Shown here piece after piece: positions 43,231 to 60,425 of a stretch of 64,000 nucleotides of DNA (positions are counted from its first letter, which is position 1; every line of letters begins with the position of its first letter). Both the position numbers and the translations under genes were made by a program. This stretch comes from Plasmodiophora brassicae (taxonomy: Eukaryota > Endomyxa > Phytomyxea > Plasmodiophorida > Plasmodiophoridae), in NCBI GenBank assembly GCA_039704465.1, contig JASFAU010000005.1, forward strand, positions 310,001 to 374,000. Reading direction: 5' to 3'. Under the pieces are notes generated by a model. The model was not told where the DNA came from. It saw only the letters and a program-made list of their open reading frames with translations, and did no database searches.

Positions 43231-45722
43231 GGCTGATAGCAGTGCACCTCTGATGGTCGCGGACTCCGTCACGGACTCCGTGACGATCACTGTGCGACAG
43301 CACAGAGTTCCGTTCTTCCTGTCGGTGCAAAAAGGAAAGGTATCGTCAGAATGCGATTTTGACCTATGTATATCATTCGAAAGCTCTCGAGATGGCGAAG
43401 CTGATGGTCTGATGGTCCCACTTATTTCATTACCTTGAACCTATATAGAACGTGCAATTCTTTCTCGGGAACCCTTGTCGGAGTCACTAAAAAAAGAGCC
43501 CGCGGAGTGTGTGATGAGACGTGCGTGCGGCGCTGCACCACTTGATGGCGCAAGCAGTTGACGCGCAGACGGAGCCCGCAGTGGCCGGGCTCCCGGCAAC
43601 CATTGAATGCCTTTCCTTCTTGCACCGACAGGGTGCGTTACGTCCGAATTTATACGTAAATCGGCCTGGCACGGGATGGCGCGCGGGATATCTACGGGAT
43701 ACCTAGTAAATTCGGTTTATCCTGGCACTGGATGCTGTGACCAGCCCGTCGTTATGTGTAACAGCGCTCGCTGCCTGAGCGCAGCTGAATGGGCAGCGCG
43801 ACCTTGTGGTTCCCAAATACGATTTTTCTGGGTGTTTGGATGGGCTCCATTGTAACGCGATGGGGGGCACTGCCACAGTGGCTGGGGCCATCGTCCAGAC
43901 GGGGACCGGGCTGGGACAGGCTGGGGGGCTCACAACAAAGCATTCGCAGGTGTATCAGACTAACGAGAGGGTGTTGTGCCCATCAGCAACGATGAATGGG
44001 ATGCGTGCTGCCCCAGAACCATTGTCGATGATTTCATGGGCTGAGGACGGCAAGACGGTCCTGAATCCCAACGCGCCGTTGCCACCATCGCGGTCCAAAC
44101 ATCCCAAAGCGTTCAGGGCGGCGCGTAGCAAGTTCAACGATGTCCTAGAGGCCGAACGTCGCGAAGGTGTGTGCAACCTGCATGGTACTGTGGGCATTGG
44201 TCCTGACTTCGCGATGCAGGCAGGCCAGCACCGTTGAAGGACGTCCGCGCCGAGGCTGGCAGCGACCTCTTTGGGCGGTTTTTCGCATGGGTCCGGAAGA
44301 CCGTCAAGTGCAAGAGTGACACAATCGAGCAGTACGTCAGCCAGCTGCACGTCGACCTCGTATACAGGACGCGGCACGTATCGTCCTACTGTACGCGTTT
44401 GGGCAATACGTGCCGCGTCCTGTATACGAGGTCGACGTGCAGCTGGCTGACATATTGATCAGGACCATCTTGCCGTCCTCAGCCCATGAAATCATCGGCA
44501 ATGGTTCTGGGGCAGCGGGCTTTCCATTTGCTGGCTTGCGGGGCACGACACCACGTAGTCACTTCAGTGTAGATTATACCACAGTAGGTAGGGCCGTTGT
44601 CTGAACACTGGTCTGACCGCACTTCGAAAGAGCGACAAGCTTGGTCGCCCAAGCGTAAACAAGCACGGGACCTATCTGGAAAAGCATAGCCATCGGGGGA
44701 CGTCATTGCGGAAACGAGACAATACGAGTAGACTTGAGGTGGACCGCCCAGATGCAATCCAGTAGGTTAGACACGCCAGGACGACATCCAGCGCGCGAGA
44801 CGGCGGCCCTGAGTATCCCAATCACAATGAAGAGGTTAAGCACTCAGATGAGTGCTCTACGTTCAGCCTTTTATCATCTCTTCCCCTTGTACAGCTACCG
44901 GCTAGACCATCTCAACCAGAGAATCTCCCGAGAGGCATAAATGGCTTGAAAACTATGGACACGACAGTGTTATTCGTCAGCAATGAGCACAGGGGCAGCT
45001 GCACGACGCAGATTGCCAACGGTGAGGATCGACTACTGATAATGCTGAATAGTCCAGATTGAATCGGAAGTCTAGTCTGGCAGACGAGCTTTACCAGGGA
45101 GACGGACGATCGAAGGAGGTGACGTTAGCTGCGCGAGATGCGCAACCGCCACAACAGCACCCTTCTGCCCTGGAGGTTTAACAACACCGACCCGGCTGGG
45201 ACAGGATGTCATCTACAGGAACAATGAGGACGCAAGCTGCGCCGGCGGTATTGTCCTGTTAGGTACGGAACTGGGTGGATGCAGCATCAATGCCTGGGGT
45301 CGTTTGGGCATGCGTTTGCGGCGAAATACACGTAGAATGCGCCCATGGTGTTGCCGCACCGGCAATGTCCGATACGACTACCTATGGCCGAGAACGCCGC
45401 ACGGAACATGAACGTAGCCGCGCGGAATCATATCCCGTGCTAGCTGCTACCCACGCTTGCGAGCTACACGTCCACTGGTTTATTGCCGCTGCCCACTCCA
45501 GTACGCAGTGCTGCCTACCAAAGTAGGTCAAGGAATGTTGGCGCAGTAGCAGACAACAAGTAGGCACCTACCTACGTAGACCCGACGTTAATACTCATCA
45601 CATTTTGCGAGGTCCGTCGTGTTCTCATTTCTTTGTGACAGTCGTCAGAGGGTGGCGGCACGGGTCGCCCAATCAGTCAACGCCATCGGTCGTGTCAGTC
45701 GACCTGAACTCGATCCGCCACG
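43231..45722. other. Gene-poor 2.5-kb region with foldback and element fragments
   Basis: Between ESF1 and SMG1 I find no complete gene. The middle (44007..44516) is a nested inverted-repeat structure described separately. The flanks (43300-43990 and 44550-45700) have only short overlapping open frames on both strands with no recognised motif. Similar base composition throughout gives no sharp borders. Confidence 0.45.
44007..44516. mobile_element. Foldback element, possibly from a tyrosine-recombinase transposon
   Basis: Two inverted pairs are nested. The outer pair, 44007..44064 and 44459..44516, matches at 56 of 58 bases. The inner pair, 44336..44381 and 44406..44451, is a perfect 46-bp palindrome with a 24-nt loop. 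The left arm carries about 270 extra bases (44065..44335), as if the right arm were a shortened inverted copy. Open frames in the left arm read PEPLSMISWAEDGK, then FAWVRKTVKCKSDTIEQYVS, which resembles the helical core-binding part of tyrosine recombinases (as in DIRS, Ngaro or Crypton elements). The resemblance is short; no catalytic domain is present. Confidence 0.5.
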
Positions 45723-48700
45723 GTGGCAGACGACGTCCAGATACAGGTAGCCTTGAAGCTCCTGTGGTCGTTGACTGTTGTCAACACCAAGCTCGGTCCC
45801 GATCAGCATCAGACTCCACCTGCTGATCGGCTCAATCGTGCTGCTGACGTATGCTTACGAACTTCCAGAACGATCGATACCAGACAGAATGTTAACACGC
45901 GCGCCTGTAGATCCTAACGAACTATGTTGGCATCGAAACTTTGCGGCACAACTATGCAGCTATTGTTTCGTGCCTGGAGAGAGGCGTCGAGCTTAGGTTC
46001 CCACCACTTGTATCTAGTTGCCTGGTTGATCTGATATTTTCGTAGAGGGGACCCTCTCAGTTTGACAATGGCACGGCTCCTTGGCTCAACGTGCGCTCGC
46101 GTTGTCGGAGGAGATATCTCGCTTAGGACCAATGTGGAGATGCGTCTGCTGCGCTACCTCCAGACGAAACCTGTCGCGGCGCGCGATGGCAGTGACTCTG
46201 ATCACAAACATCTGTTCGCATTGACTGCACTGCACGAAATCGTTAATGGTGTAGCGCTGAACACAATCGATGGTCGTGATCAGCTTATCGTGGATGGCAT
46301 TGTCAACTTCCTGTCTACTGCGAACAACGTCAACGTTCGGGCTGTTTGCATATCTCTCATCACGGCTCTGTTCCGAATGCGGGCATGTCACGTCGAAGTA
46401 CACTTCTCCTTGGTTGCAGAGCTCGTATTAAGCTGGTTCATTGAATGTGATGGTGTCGAAAGGATCTATGCTGCAGTTATGGGTCAGTCACGAGTTCGCT
46501 ATTCATGCACCCACTTACAACTCGCGACAGAGTTCGTTAATAACACTCAACGTCAATGGGAACTGCACGCTGATGTGTCTTTGAAGTCGATTGCTTATGT
46601 TTTATCTCGTCTTACGCCTCAAGACTCGGGCATAATCTCCAAGTAAGATGCCGTCGGACATAGCGACTTTGACTGATCACGTTTCAGGACGGCACTTATA
46701 ATGCTTAATGCTGCCAGCGGTGTCAGTCTCTTCAGGAGCAACGATGCTGATTCTATGTGGAAGTCCATAACAATTGCAACTGATGTTGCAATCAAGTCAC
46801 TGGAGATCCGAGGCTCAGTCCAGTCATCTCGTACAACATCCCACCACAGGTCATGCCCATTTTCGTCCGATCTCATAATGTGTGTTTAGTGGCCGAATTT
46901 CTTCGACTGGTGATCCAAAAAGCTCCCGACGGTGATCTGCCGAGGATGACTTCCCTGATCCTTCCGCGCTACGTAGAGTTGTTGAAGAATACTGTACCTA
47001 TTAATTCGACAGCAAGTTCCAAAACTGTGTTCTCTGCTATCACGATGTGCAATCATATCATCTCGGTTGGGAACTGCTTCTATGTTTGTTACCAAGGCTT
47101 TACTGAGGATGGGCTCTTTAGCGGTGCCATGCCAGTCAATGTTTACGCGCCGAGTACGCACAGGAGCTGCTAGATGTCGACCTTGGACCTTTCACTCCGT
47201 CTGAGACAGGCAAGTGCTTCGATTTTTCGATAGTGTAAAAGTTAAAAGTTAACTTGTATTTGTACAGTCAATGCTTTTCTCCAACTTACCCAGCTGGCTA
47301 TCAAATCTCTTCCAGCTGGTCTCGCAAGCGCTCTCATCCGGGGCCTTATTACTCGCATTGTCATGGACATCGATGATTTGGAACCTGACGTACGTCGAGA
47401 TACGATTGTTTGCTTTTGTAGTCCCCAACATTGGTCGATTCAGGTTGCAATGAGGAGTGCACGCATTGTTTTCTTCTTACGGTTGCTGTCTATGTTTCCT
47501 GACGCGACTGTACTTCTGGCTGCGGAATGTCTGAAGCTTCGACGTATTCGCCTGCTGAATAGCTGCTATCCCGTCGTTCGTGCTCTATTGGTTTATTGTA
47601 TTTGCCCGACATCGGATCGGATGGAGGCAGGATTACCTGTTTCCACCCATCTCCGTCTTCTCTCCAATGTGCTTCGAAATTCGACTTTTGCAGCGCTTCT
47701 GTTTCCAGAGGTGATTTCCCGGTGGTTAATCGCCCTTGATAAGCTTGTTCTGGGTGATTGCTTCGATATATCAGATTGGCAGCTTGGAATCCAAATTTCT
47801 CGTCACATCTCTGGCCTTGCCGTGCACCGGTGCTCTGATATTCGTCTGACGATTGTAAACTGCCTTGTGAGGACCACGAGTAGGTTGTTTTCTTGGTTAC
47901 GTCTCTCCACTCTGGTTCGGGGAGTGTCCGACGATCATGAAACCGTTCGGGAAGCCAGTTTAAAGGTAGCAATGCGCGACGAATGTATTTCAGCAGCTAA
48001 GAACGCTCGCTGTAGGGTCTTCGTCAGGCAAACTTGTTCACAATGCTTTATGACCATAGTATCGACGCATTCTGGCCCTCCACTGCCTTATCACGCTCGT
48101 TACACTCTCTTTCAACATCGGTCTTCTCACGAGAACAATACCTTTCCGAGTTGGAGCAGCTCGAAGATCCTGGCATTTCCGCGAATGCTCATGATGGTTC
48201 TTCAGCCGTGGCGATGGACCTTGTGGCGACACTCATTCACGACAAACTGAAAACCAATGGTACGGCTCTCCATCTAGTGGGAATCGCAGATCATTGACAT
48301 TTTGGAATAGGACCCGCGATGACTACTTTGGAGGAGATCTACATTCGCATGTCCCGATCGTCCCAGAACGCTGCCAAAGCTCAAGCGTATGCCACCCTTT
48401 TATTTTCAGCAGAGAGAATGTTCAAAATCATGGCTTCGTTATGCTTTTGCATCCCGCCGCCAATGCCGCAAAGCGCTCAGTCAGTCTTCTTGGTTGTTTA
48501 GCGTGAATGAAGACTAAGCTATTACAGGTTTTTTCAATCAAATCATCGAGTGTGTGATGAGTTCTTCAAGCGAATTCTCTCGCCAGTCGCCAAATCTGTG
48601 TTTCGGGTGCCCTGTGCTGCGCTTCGTTTCGAGTCGCTTATACCATTGTTCTCATCCGGCGGCGCCACTTTGCCCACCTTTGACGAGTGCATCGAAATGG

Positions 48701-51700
48701 CCGTCATAATGCAAGAATCGTATCATGCAAGAGAAGACGTCACTGGCCTTACAAATTGGTTAGCCGTGAGTTTGAATGGCTGGAACATTTCTGAATCTTT
48801 GGTCGCAGGATGATGAGCAAATATGGAGGTTCTTGCGGTGCCTTGCGAACTGTTCGTGCGATTCAGTCACAATGTGGAAACCGCTTGGAAGATGCAAGCC
48901 GACTATTCTTGGAGTCGTATGCCCTGAATGGCGCCAGCGAGTTTCAGCGTGAAATTTCTCTGAACGGGTTCGCCGACTGCTTCTCTTCCTTAGGTTCGTG
49001 GTCATGTCCCTTAATCGAAGACGACTGCAATACCCCGGTTTGTGGTTTCCCCTACTTTATGTTGTCATAACGATACTGAACCGGCAACAGCCTGCGATTT
49101 TACATCACACCTTTTTGAAAACTGTCCAACTCTTGCAAAGCAATGCCCGTCTGGAAGCACACAAGTTCCTGAGTGCTCGATGGCACTACATTCAGGTGCG
49201 TCCGCGTGGGTATCTGACTGCTTTAAATGAGACCTTGCGATTAGAATGCGGCACAGACGTTCAATTCGGTTCCTCGCTTTGTAAAGCGCATGTGCCAATT
49301 ATGGGCTATCCGTGCCTCGCTTTCGGAGGGCCCGTTACTGCATGCTGTTCGAAATGAAGCGCGTTCGTTTCTCGATGAGTCGTCTGCTCTTCCAGCTCGG
49401 TGCTCATTGCCAGAGCAATCTGTCGATGTTTCGCTATACTGTAGGGCAATGCCCCCATGCTCGTATGCAAACATTCCGTTCCTTAACCGGGGTTTAGGTC
49501 AACTTGTTGAGCGGTATGTCTGTGGCGATGAGGAGTCAGCCCCCTGGGCAAACTCGATTGGTGACTTTAGCCATGCGCCAATGCCATGGCTCGTGACGTC
49601 ACAAGTCCTTTCTAAATCTGAAACGACGACAAGTGCCCTTGCAGAAAGTCTTCTTCGAAATGGGCTGGGTTCGCTCGCTCGGCGCTTGTACGACAGTTCG
49701 TCCGTGGCATCAGCTCCGCCCCGGTTACGAACATTGTTCTTTGCGGATTCATCGTTTCGCGATCCATACGAGTTTTCGTCATTTGAAGATTTATACGACA
49801 TCGCCGAGAGTCACCCACATGACTTAGGCGCTATGGATCTCCTGGTTTTTCTGAACCATGTCACTTCTTCGCAGCAATCGTCGTCGGCCAAATCCAACAC
49901 GCCGTTATCAGAAGTGGTTGACCCTTTATTTGGCAAAATTACCGACGCCGGTGAGGGTGTATCTTCTGCAATTCTACTGCTTCGGTATAACATGCCCGGT
50001 AGGAAGTTTCACTAGCGGGTTGAGCCGCTACGCGCGCTGGTGCGCTGATGAAGGGACTCGTCTGCTGAGTGGTCGGCCGGGTGGATGGTATGCAGCCGGT
50101 GTTGACGATGCTGAAACGGCACGACATATCCTTTCAAGCGATTCATGCGTTTCTTCCGAGGTAATTCCGCTCAAGAAAGAGAGTATATTGCATGCTGAGC
50201 GAGCCCCAGCACTGGGAGGCACTTCGTGCAATCGTCTGTAGCACGCTCCGCAGCGTCCTTGGCGATAACCAAGGCTGTGACGCTGTCGATAAGGCCACTC
50301 AAATGGTATCGCAGCTGTGCGATCTGAATGGGTCACCCGTTAACATCCCAGACGTAAGTGGCAATTGGCAAAGCCCAGCATCGGTGGACTTCATGTTACA
50401 CGTTGTCAGATACAAAATGCATTGGCATCTGCGATGCAACTGGATATCGATTGGTCATCCATTGATGTCGATGCTGTAAAGGGATTCCTCGACGCAAAAC
50501 GGTTTCGCGGGTCTCAATTCCTTGATCATGCCGCTGAGGTCAACCCTGAAACGCCTAAATGTGTTATTGTCGTACTGAACCAATCTTGTAGTTGATCCAG
50601 CGAGCACTTTCTGGGCGCTCTTCAGAGTCTGACTCTATTCTCAGCGTGCACCTGATGAATACCGGCCACATATGCCCGCCAAAGTCATCGACGTTCTCTG
50701 GAACGTGGACGTTCGTCGTCCCCCAACTGTTTGCGCTTCTCTCCAGGCGCGATGTTGACACAGAACAAACTGAGGTTGCCATCTCGTGTCTGCGGTCTGT
50801 TTTCGCGTCATCGCCTGAAGCAGTATTCTTCCCTCTATCGTTTCTGCGTGGCCATCCAAATTTTACCACACTAGCCGCTGCTGCCGAGGTAAGTTGATGT
50901 CTTTGTCTTTTTAGTCAACCTAGTGGTTAAACTCTGTTGTCCTGGGCAGGCGGAACTGCCTGATCTTTCCAGACACGTTTATCAGTTCGTTGAGTGTATC
51001 CGCCTCACCGCCGAGCTTTGGGAAGATAAGTGGTTAGCCCAACTTCCTCTGTTATTGTCGGAGGTACCGACTCGCTGGAAATGGTGGATGGACGAAATCG
51101 AGGTCGTCAAGGATGTTCCTAGTTCATCAGTCTACAGCAGAGTAATGAGTACAGTCTTCGACATGTTCAGTGTCAGCGCGCTGTGGTGGTTTGCAGTTGA
51201 ACGGCGCTCTTACGTTGCTACAGGAACTTTTCTCGTTTGTCAACGTCGTTCCTGTTGGGAAATACCAGCGTAACTTTCAAGAACGCTATTGTACCCGTAT
51301 CGCGACGATTTCGGCGATGATCAACTTCCCGTTGCACAACGATGTTGCTGGTTTTGGTTGGAATTTATGCGCTCTTCGTTATATATGTCATGGACCTAAT
51401 ACTCGAGACGCAACGTAGATCCGAAGACCCTTCTTTCTTCTATCATCCGGCAGCTGAAATCGCTGAGCTACGAGATGCAGAGTCTACATCATGGTCAGTC
51501 GCTTTCTGCGCAGTATTTCGTTCCTTCGCTGATTGTAGTTATTTAGTTCCCATCGACGATGTCAGCCCCCAACTTCACGCCTCGGCAAGTACTGGGTGCC
51601 GATTTCTACTCCCTGGAATGGGCGGGTTCCATCTCGCGGGTATTGCATGCCCTGACATGGATATTCTGCACACCAAGACGCGGCCTCGGCGAATCTCGTT

Positions 51701-53858
51701 GCTTGGCGAAGACGGGCAGATTTACCCGTACTTGATCAAAAGTCGAGAGGACCTGCATCTAGATCAGCGGGTCTTGCAAGTCATGAACCACGTCAACTTG
51801 CGACTCGACCGGTCGAGAAGCTGTTTCCAGCCTGCCATTCCTACTTACGAAGTGACGCCGCTTTCTCGAGATGTGGGTCTCATCCGGATTGTGGACAACA
51901 CCGTGTCGTTCTTTCGGATGTATCGGTTTCATTACCGAGGGCAGCATTGCCGAGACGCCACCGATGACGAAGCTGAATCAACCAACCTGGATGACGCCGA
52001 CGCTGCGACGCAGTCCACGTCGGCTGTGGCACGATCTAGGCCGTCGTCCTCTCCTTCCAAAACCTTTATCGTTAAGCTTCACCACGCTCTGAAGTCACGT
52101 GGACTGTCCACAAAGTTGCCTAGGCGTCAATGGCCTCCTGCTGTTGTCGAAGCCGTGTTCAGTGAACTGGCTGATGAAACCAACCCGGCGTCGATATCGA
52201 CAGAGTTGAACCTCACCTCGTCAACTCACTATGAAGCGTTCATGAAGCGTCGCAGGTTTATATCATCAGTGGCGTTGTCATCCACGCTTGGACACGTTCT
52301 TGGAATCGGAGGTATGTGCCTGGAGTCGTTCTTTGGTGAATGTGCACTCACTGGGTTTGAATGCAAAGATCGACATTTGGGCAATATTCTTTTGAACTCT
52401 GCTACCGGCGAAGTTGTTCATATCGACTACGCTGTTTGTTTTGACAAGGGCATGTCTCTTCAAGTCAAAGAAACGGTTCCGTTTCGCCTTACTGCCAATG
52501 TCCGGCACGCTCTCGGCCCGTTTGCCCTTCTTGGTGGATCTTTCGTGAAGACGATGTGCACCGCCATGGACCTGTTGCGTCAGCAACGGGCTCACGTCAT
52601 GGAAATCTTGAATGCGCTTATCCATCAGCCCCTCTTGCAGTGGGATACGCATCAGAATGACCTTCAAAGCAAGGTATGTGCCCCAGTCTAGTGTTCACGC
52701 CGCAACCGCTGAGTTTGCTATCTACAGCAAAGAAATCTCGACCGGGACCTCGTATTCTCGCTTGTTGTGGACAGGCTTCGACGCCAGCGTGGCGTACCGG
52801 AAACATTGCATGGTTGGATTGTACAAGGGAAGGGCTCGTCAGGTCCATCGTTCAACGACATTGTCGCTTCCCACAATGCCTTGGGATCTGCTCGCGCTGA
52901 GGTCATTAGGTTCGATGAGCGTCGTCGTGAGCTCTCTACCAGAGTTGCATCAGTGGAGCAACTCATTGTTCAGCTGCCCGAGATTCTCGAACGCGTCCAA
53001 GAGTAATCTGCAACACCGTGAGACTGCTTACTGTACAACAATGCTAACCTTTTCGGGGTAGGACCGAAAGGCTGCTTGTTAGCAAAGGGAGCGACGAACA
53101 GCTTCGCAAAGCGCTAGTTGGTCTGCAAACACAACAGGTACTCTTTATGCGCATTTCCAGTCTGCGTGTTTGACATTCATCACGGTACTCTTCTAGGCAC
53201 ACGCGCAGCGTGAAATTGCCCTCCTTTCTTCTGTTCAGGAAGAGCAGCGTAGGGTCGAGGAACGTGTTGCGCAACTGAGGGCTCGTGCGGAGAAGCATCG
53301 TGCGGATTTGCTGGTTAGGTCGTTGCCCACTTACTGCGACCTGTGGGATGGATAACAGCGTCTGCTCAGTTGCCGTCGTCGACACAATCTGCTTGGCTGG
53401 ATGCGTTCACCGAACTGTGGCGATCGATTCGGCCTCTTCTGCTGCGCCTGATGAGAGGAACCGACAAGTTTGCTCTTGCTGCAGTAACATTGAAAACGCA
53501 CTGGGAATCCGTGCAAAGGGATTTTGAAATACTTCGGAACCCCGATTCTGAAAGGTTGGCTGACTGATCACTGAAGCTTCTTGCGACTAACGTCCTCGCT
53601 AGCATTGGGGGACTGGACCCTTCTCAACACGTGAAAGATCTCTTCGCAACCCTAAAGCATTTCCTTAAAGTGGACACCGCACCAGACGACCTGTCGACGC
53701 CGACGCAATCTGCTCCAGCGGCTGCCGCCCTTGAAACTGTTGTCAGGAAGCTTCAAGATCCGAGGCCGACGTCAGACATCGTGAACAGCTTGATAGAGCT
53801 CGCGCAAGATCCCAAGTTGCTGGCCCATATGTTTGAAGGTTGGGCTGCTTGGTTCTGA
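45723..53858 (+). CDS. SMG1: SMG1 kinase (PI3K-related protein kinase of nonsense-mediated decay)
   Basis: A large multi-exon gene. The first exons are small (45723..45746, 45813..45848, 45911..45996, then 46046 onward) and the N-terminal part is a helical-repeat region. The kinase domain (51.3-52.7 kb) is clearly SMG1: HTKTRPRRISLLGEDGQIYPYLIK, DLHLDQRVLQVMNHVN, LGIGDRHLGNILL and EVVHIDYAVCFDKG. A 57-nt intron (52312..52368) splits the catalytic loop between LGIG and DRHLGN. The C-terminus EGWAAWF is the FATC ending. SMG1 phosphorylates UPF1 to trigger decay of transcripts with premature stops. The long insertion between kinase and FATC in animals is much shorter here. I did not resolve every intron between 46 and 51 kb or between 52.7 and 53.6 kb. 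Confidence 0.9.
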
Positions 53859-53980
53859 TACATTATTGCTGTTGCCATTTCTGTTTACAGCGAGGGATGC
53901 TCAAATAAGTATGTAGCGCTGTACACATAGAAATTGGTTGCCTCGGATGGATAACAGGATGGTGTCGGTCGCGACCTGGA

Positions 53981-58501
<4,521 letters not shown>

Positions 58502-59471
58502 CACTAGCGCGCGCGCACGCACACGGGCCGCCCGATCACAACCGGGCGGCGGCCTGGCTATCCAGCACGGTCGGCAGCGACGTCTTCGTGGACGCTTCCA
58601 AAGACGGACAAGGGTCTACCGCGGAGATGTCAGAAATAGAACAGGGTTGGCCACGGTGTCGCGACTCTCGGAAGCCCAGGCTCCACAAGCCCCGCGGCCT
58701 TTGGTACCGCGACACAGTCCCCCGACCCGACTCTGCAGGCCCTGTCTGTCTCGCCGCAGCCGCATTCGAGAACAATCCATATGGCCCCTCCGGAGACTGT
58801 GGCCCCCCAGACAGACAGAACAGTCGCCCCCCCATTGCAGGTCATGTTTGCAGATGGCGTCCAATGCGCAAGCGGGCACTTCATTGTGCTGGGATTGCGC
58901 TCAGGATGGCGATGTCAGGCGGTTGACGAATGACAGGCGAAGAGCGGCACGCAGGGATAACACGTCGCTGTGTTCGAGCACGGCGGACGGTTCCGCCAAT
59001 CAGGACGTTAATGCCTAATTCGGCGCACGCGTTTGCGACGGTTTGCAAAAGGTACAGGTCACCAAACGCTTGTCTCTTGTTGAGCGCTGCGATGACCACT
59101 TATGATCCCCTGCTAGCAGATTCGCTATCTTGCCGCGCGTGCACCCATTAGACAGTTTCCGGATCATCAGCGCGACGAGCGATTTGATCCAACCACTGAC
59201 CGAGCGCTTCAGCCTAGGCTGGGAGATCACCGTTTGAACATTCGACAAGGGTCGGAATAAAGACAGAATATTTTCCTAAGAACGTCACAACGTAAAAGTG
59301 ACTTAGTCTAAACACCGGCGTAACCAACAGGCGTACTGCAACGTGGCCGTTGTTCGCCGCTTCTGCACCAAGTATATCAACGTTCCTAGAAAGGTGCAAT
59401 GGCCAACTGCGAGTGTCAGCGTTGAGAGGGGCCCTGGTCACGTACACACGTTTTATACGCAATGGCCTAAA
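58502..59471. other. Intergenic or uncertain, no gene called
   Basis: About 970 bases upstream of the PI3K start. Long open frames run on the plus strand (the right half of 58107..59018) and shorter ones on the minus strand (58630..58884, 59015..59248), some with Cys-rich patches. I could not link any to a conserved motif or a start with splice continuity. Confidence 0.35.
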
Positions 59472-59804
59472 CTAAAAGTAGGCGTCGAGGGTAGTGAAGA
59501 GGACTCCAAGGACAGCGAAAATGCTGATTGTTTGAGACTTGGCCCCGCCGCTTCCACTGTCTCCCCCGTAGCCGCTGATGATGCTGCTGCCGTCCGAGCA
59601 GGCGTAGACGGTTTGGTCGTTCTGGTACTCGCAGATCGTATTCATAGGGCAGTACCCATCGACCCATGGCGAGCAGCACACCGTTGAGTTCGGGATACAG
59701 CGAGCACCGCATGGAACCTGGGCGTACGTGGTGCACGATGCATTACTGCTTGACACAATGACAAGCCCGGTGATCACGAGAGCGGCAGCCGTGGACCGCA
59801 ACAT
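59472..59804 (-). CDS. Small secreted Cys-rich GPI-anchored protein (110 aa)
   Basis: Single exon from Met at 59804. A signal peptide (MLRSTAAALVITGLVIVSSSNA) precedes a compact domain with eight cysteines (CTTYAQVPCGARC, VCCSPW, GYCPMNTIC, YACSDG). A Gly/Ser-rich linker and a hydrophobic C-terminal tail (ISIFAVLGVLFTTL) form a likely GPI signal. The spacing C..C-x3-C..CC..C-x5-C recalls small wall-associated, possibly carbohydrate-binding, proteins of fungi and oomycetes; this is resemblance only. Probably displayed at the surface or wall. The frame is open to 59912 but without a signal-like start. Confidence 0.7.
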   Translation of the reverse strand: MLRSTAAALVITGLVIVSSSNASCTTYAQVPCGARCIPNSTVCCSPWVDGYCPMNTICEYQNDQTVYACSDGSSIISGYGGDSGSGGAKSQTISIFAVLGVLFTTLDAYF

Positions 59805-59930
59805 ACGCCTTGCAATTTCCCACACGCCTCCCGCGGTACTCGATGATCTTATTCGCATCACTAGGGCAAGGTACCTAAACCGCTGAACTGTAGTACACTT
59901 ACGCGATCGCACGGGCGGGATCGTAGCTGA

Positions 59931-60290
59931 ATGGTGGATCTAACGTCGTTCTCCGATATGCACGAATGGTTGGCTGGCATTCTTCGAGGCGCTCAAGATG
60001 AATGTCAAACCCAAGAACTGGAGGCGGAAGGCTTACGGCGAACTTTGCGGACGGCAAGTTCGGCGGTTGCTTCGCAGCGAGTTGCACGGCGTCACCTGTC
60101 AAGCCAGTTATCAAGCATAACGGAGCGGGTCCGGACTGAGCACGACGCCCTGCGGACTCAGAAACGGAAGAACAACTCTTACCTGAAGCGGTGCGAGCTC
60201 GATATCGACCAAATCGAAATCGAAATTGAGAAGGCAGAGCTGGAATCACGACGAAAGGCGATCGTCGAGGGACTTAACCATAAACAGTAG
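59931..60290 (+). CDS. Small coiled-coil protein (119 aa)
   Basis: A single-exon frame starts at ATG 59931 and ends at TAG 60290. The product is helical and charged, with predicted coiled coil from about residue 25 to the end (QELEAEGLRRTLRT, LDIDQIEIEIEKAELESR). No signal peptide, membrane segment or known domain. It is divergent from the GPI-anchored protein gene, 126 bp away, and converges on glutaryl-CoA dehydrogenase. I do not recognise the family; it could be the start of a longer spliced gene, but no good donor is seen before the stop. Confidence 0.5.
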   Translation: MVDLTSFSDMHEWLAGILRGAQDECQTQELEAEGLRRTLRTASSAVASQRVARRHLSSQLSSITERVRTEHDALRTQKRKNNSYLKRCELDIDQIEIEIEKAELESRRKAIVEGLNHKQ

Positions 60291-60425
60291 CCGCCCTCGG
60301 CCTACGAATAGAAAGAATGACATTTCTTTCTGGTTTCTCGAAAGAAATCGGCACGTAGGCAGAAGATGAACCGGGCGGCCACGACGGAACGTAAGTGGTG
60401 TAGACTGTATTCCCAGTAGTAAAGG

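Noticed and set aside
45849..45910. Apparent 20-nt intron in SMG1 (GTTAACACG...TGTAG)
   Set aside because: A donor at 45849 gives a 62-nt intron in the usual size range with the same frame; similar 20-32-nt candidates in PI3K (57.4 and 57.9 kb), PDE (35.3 kb) and IFT70 were replaced by normal-sized introns.
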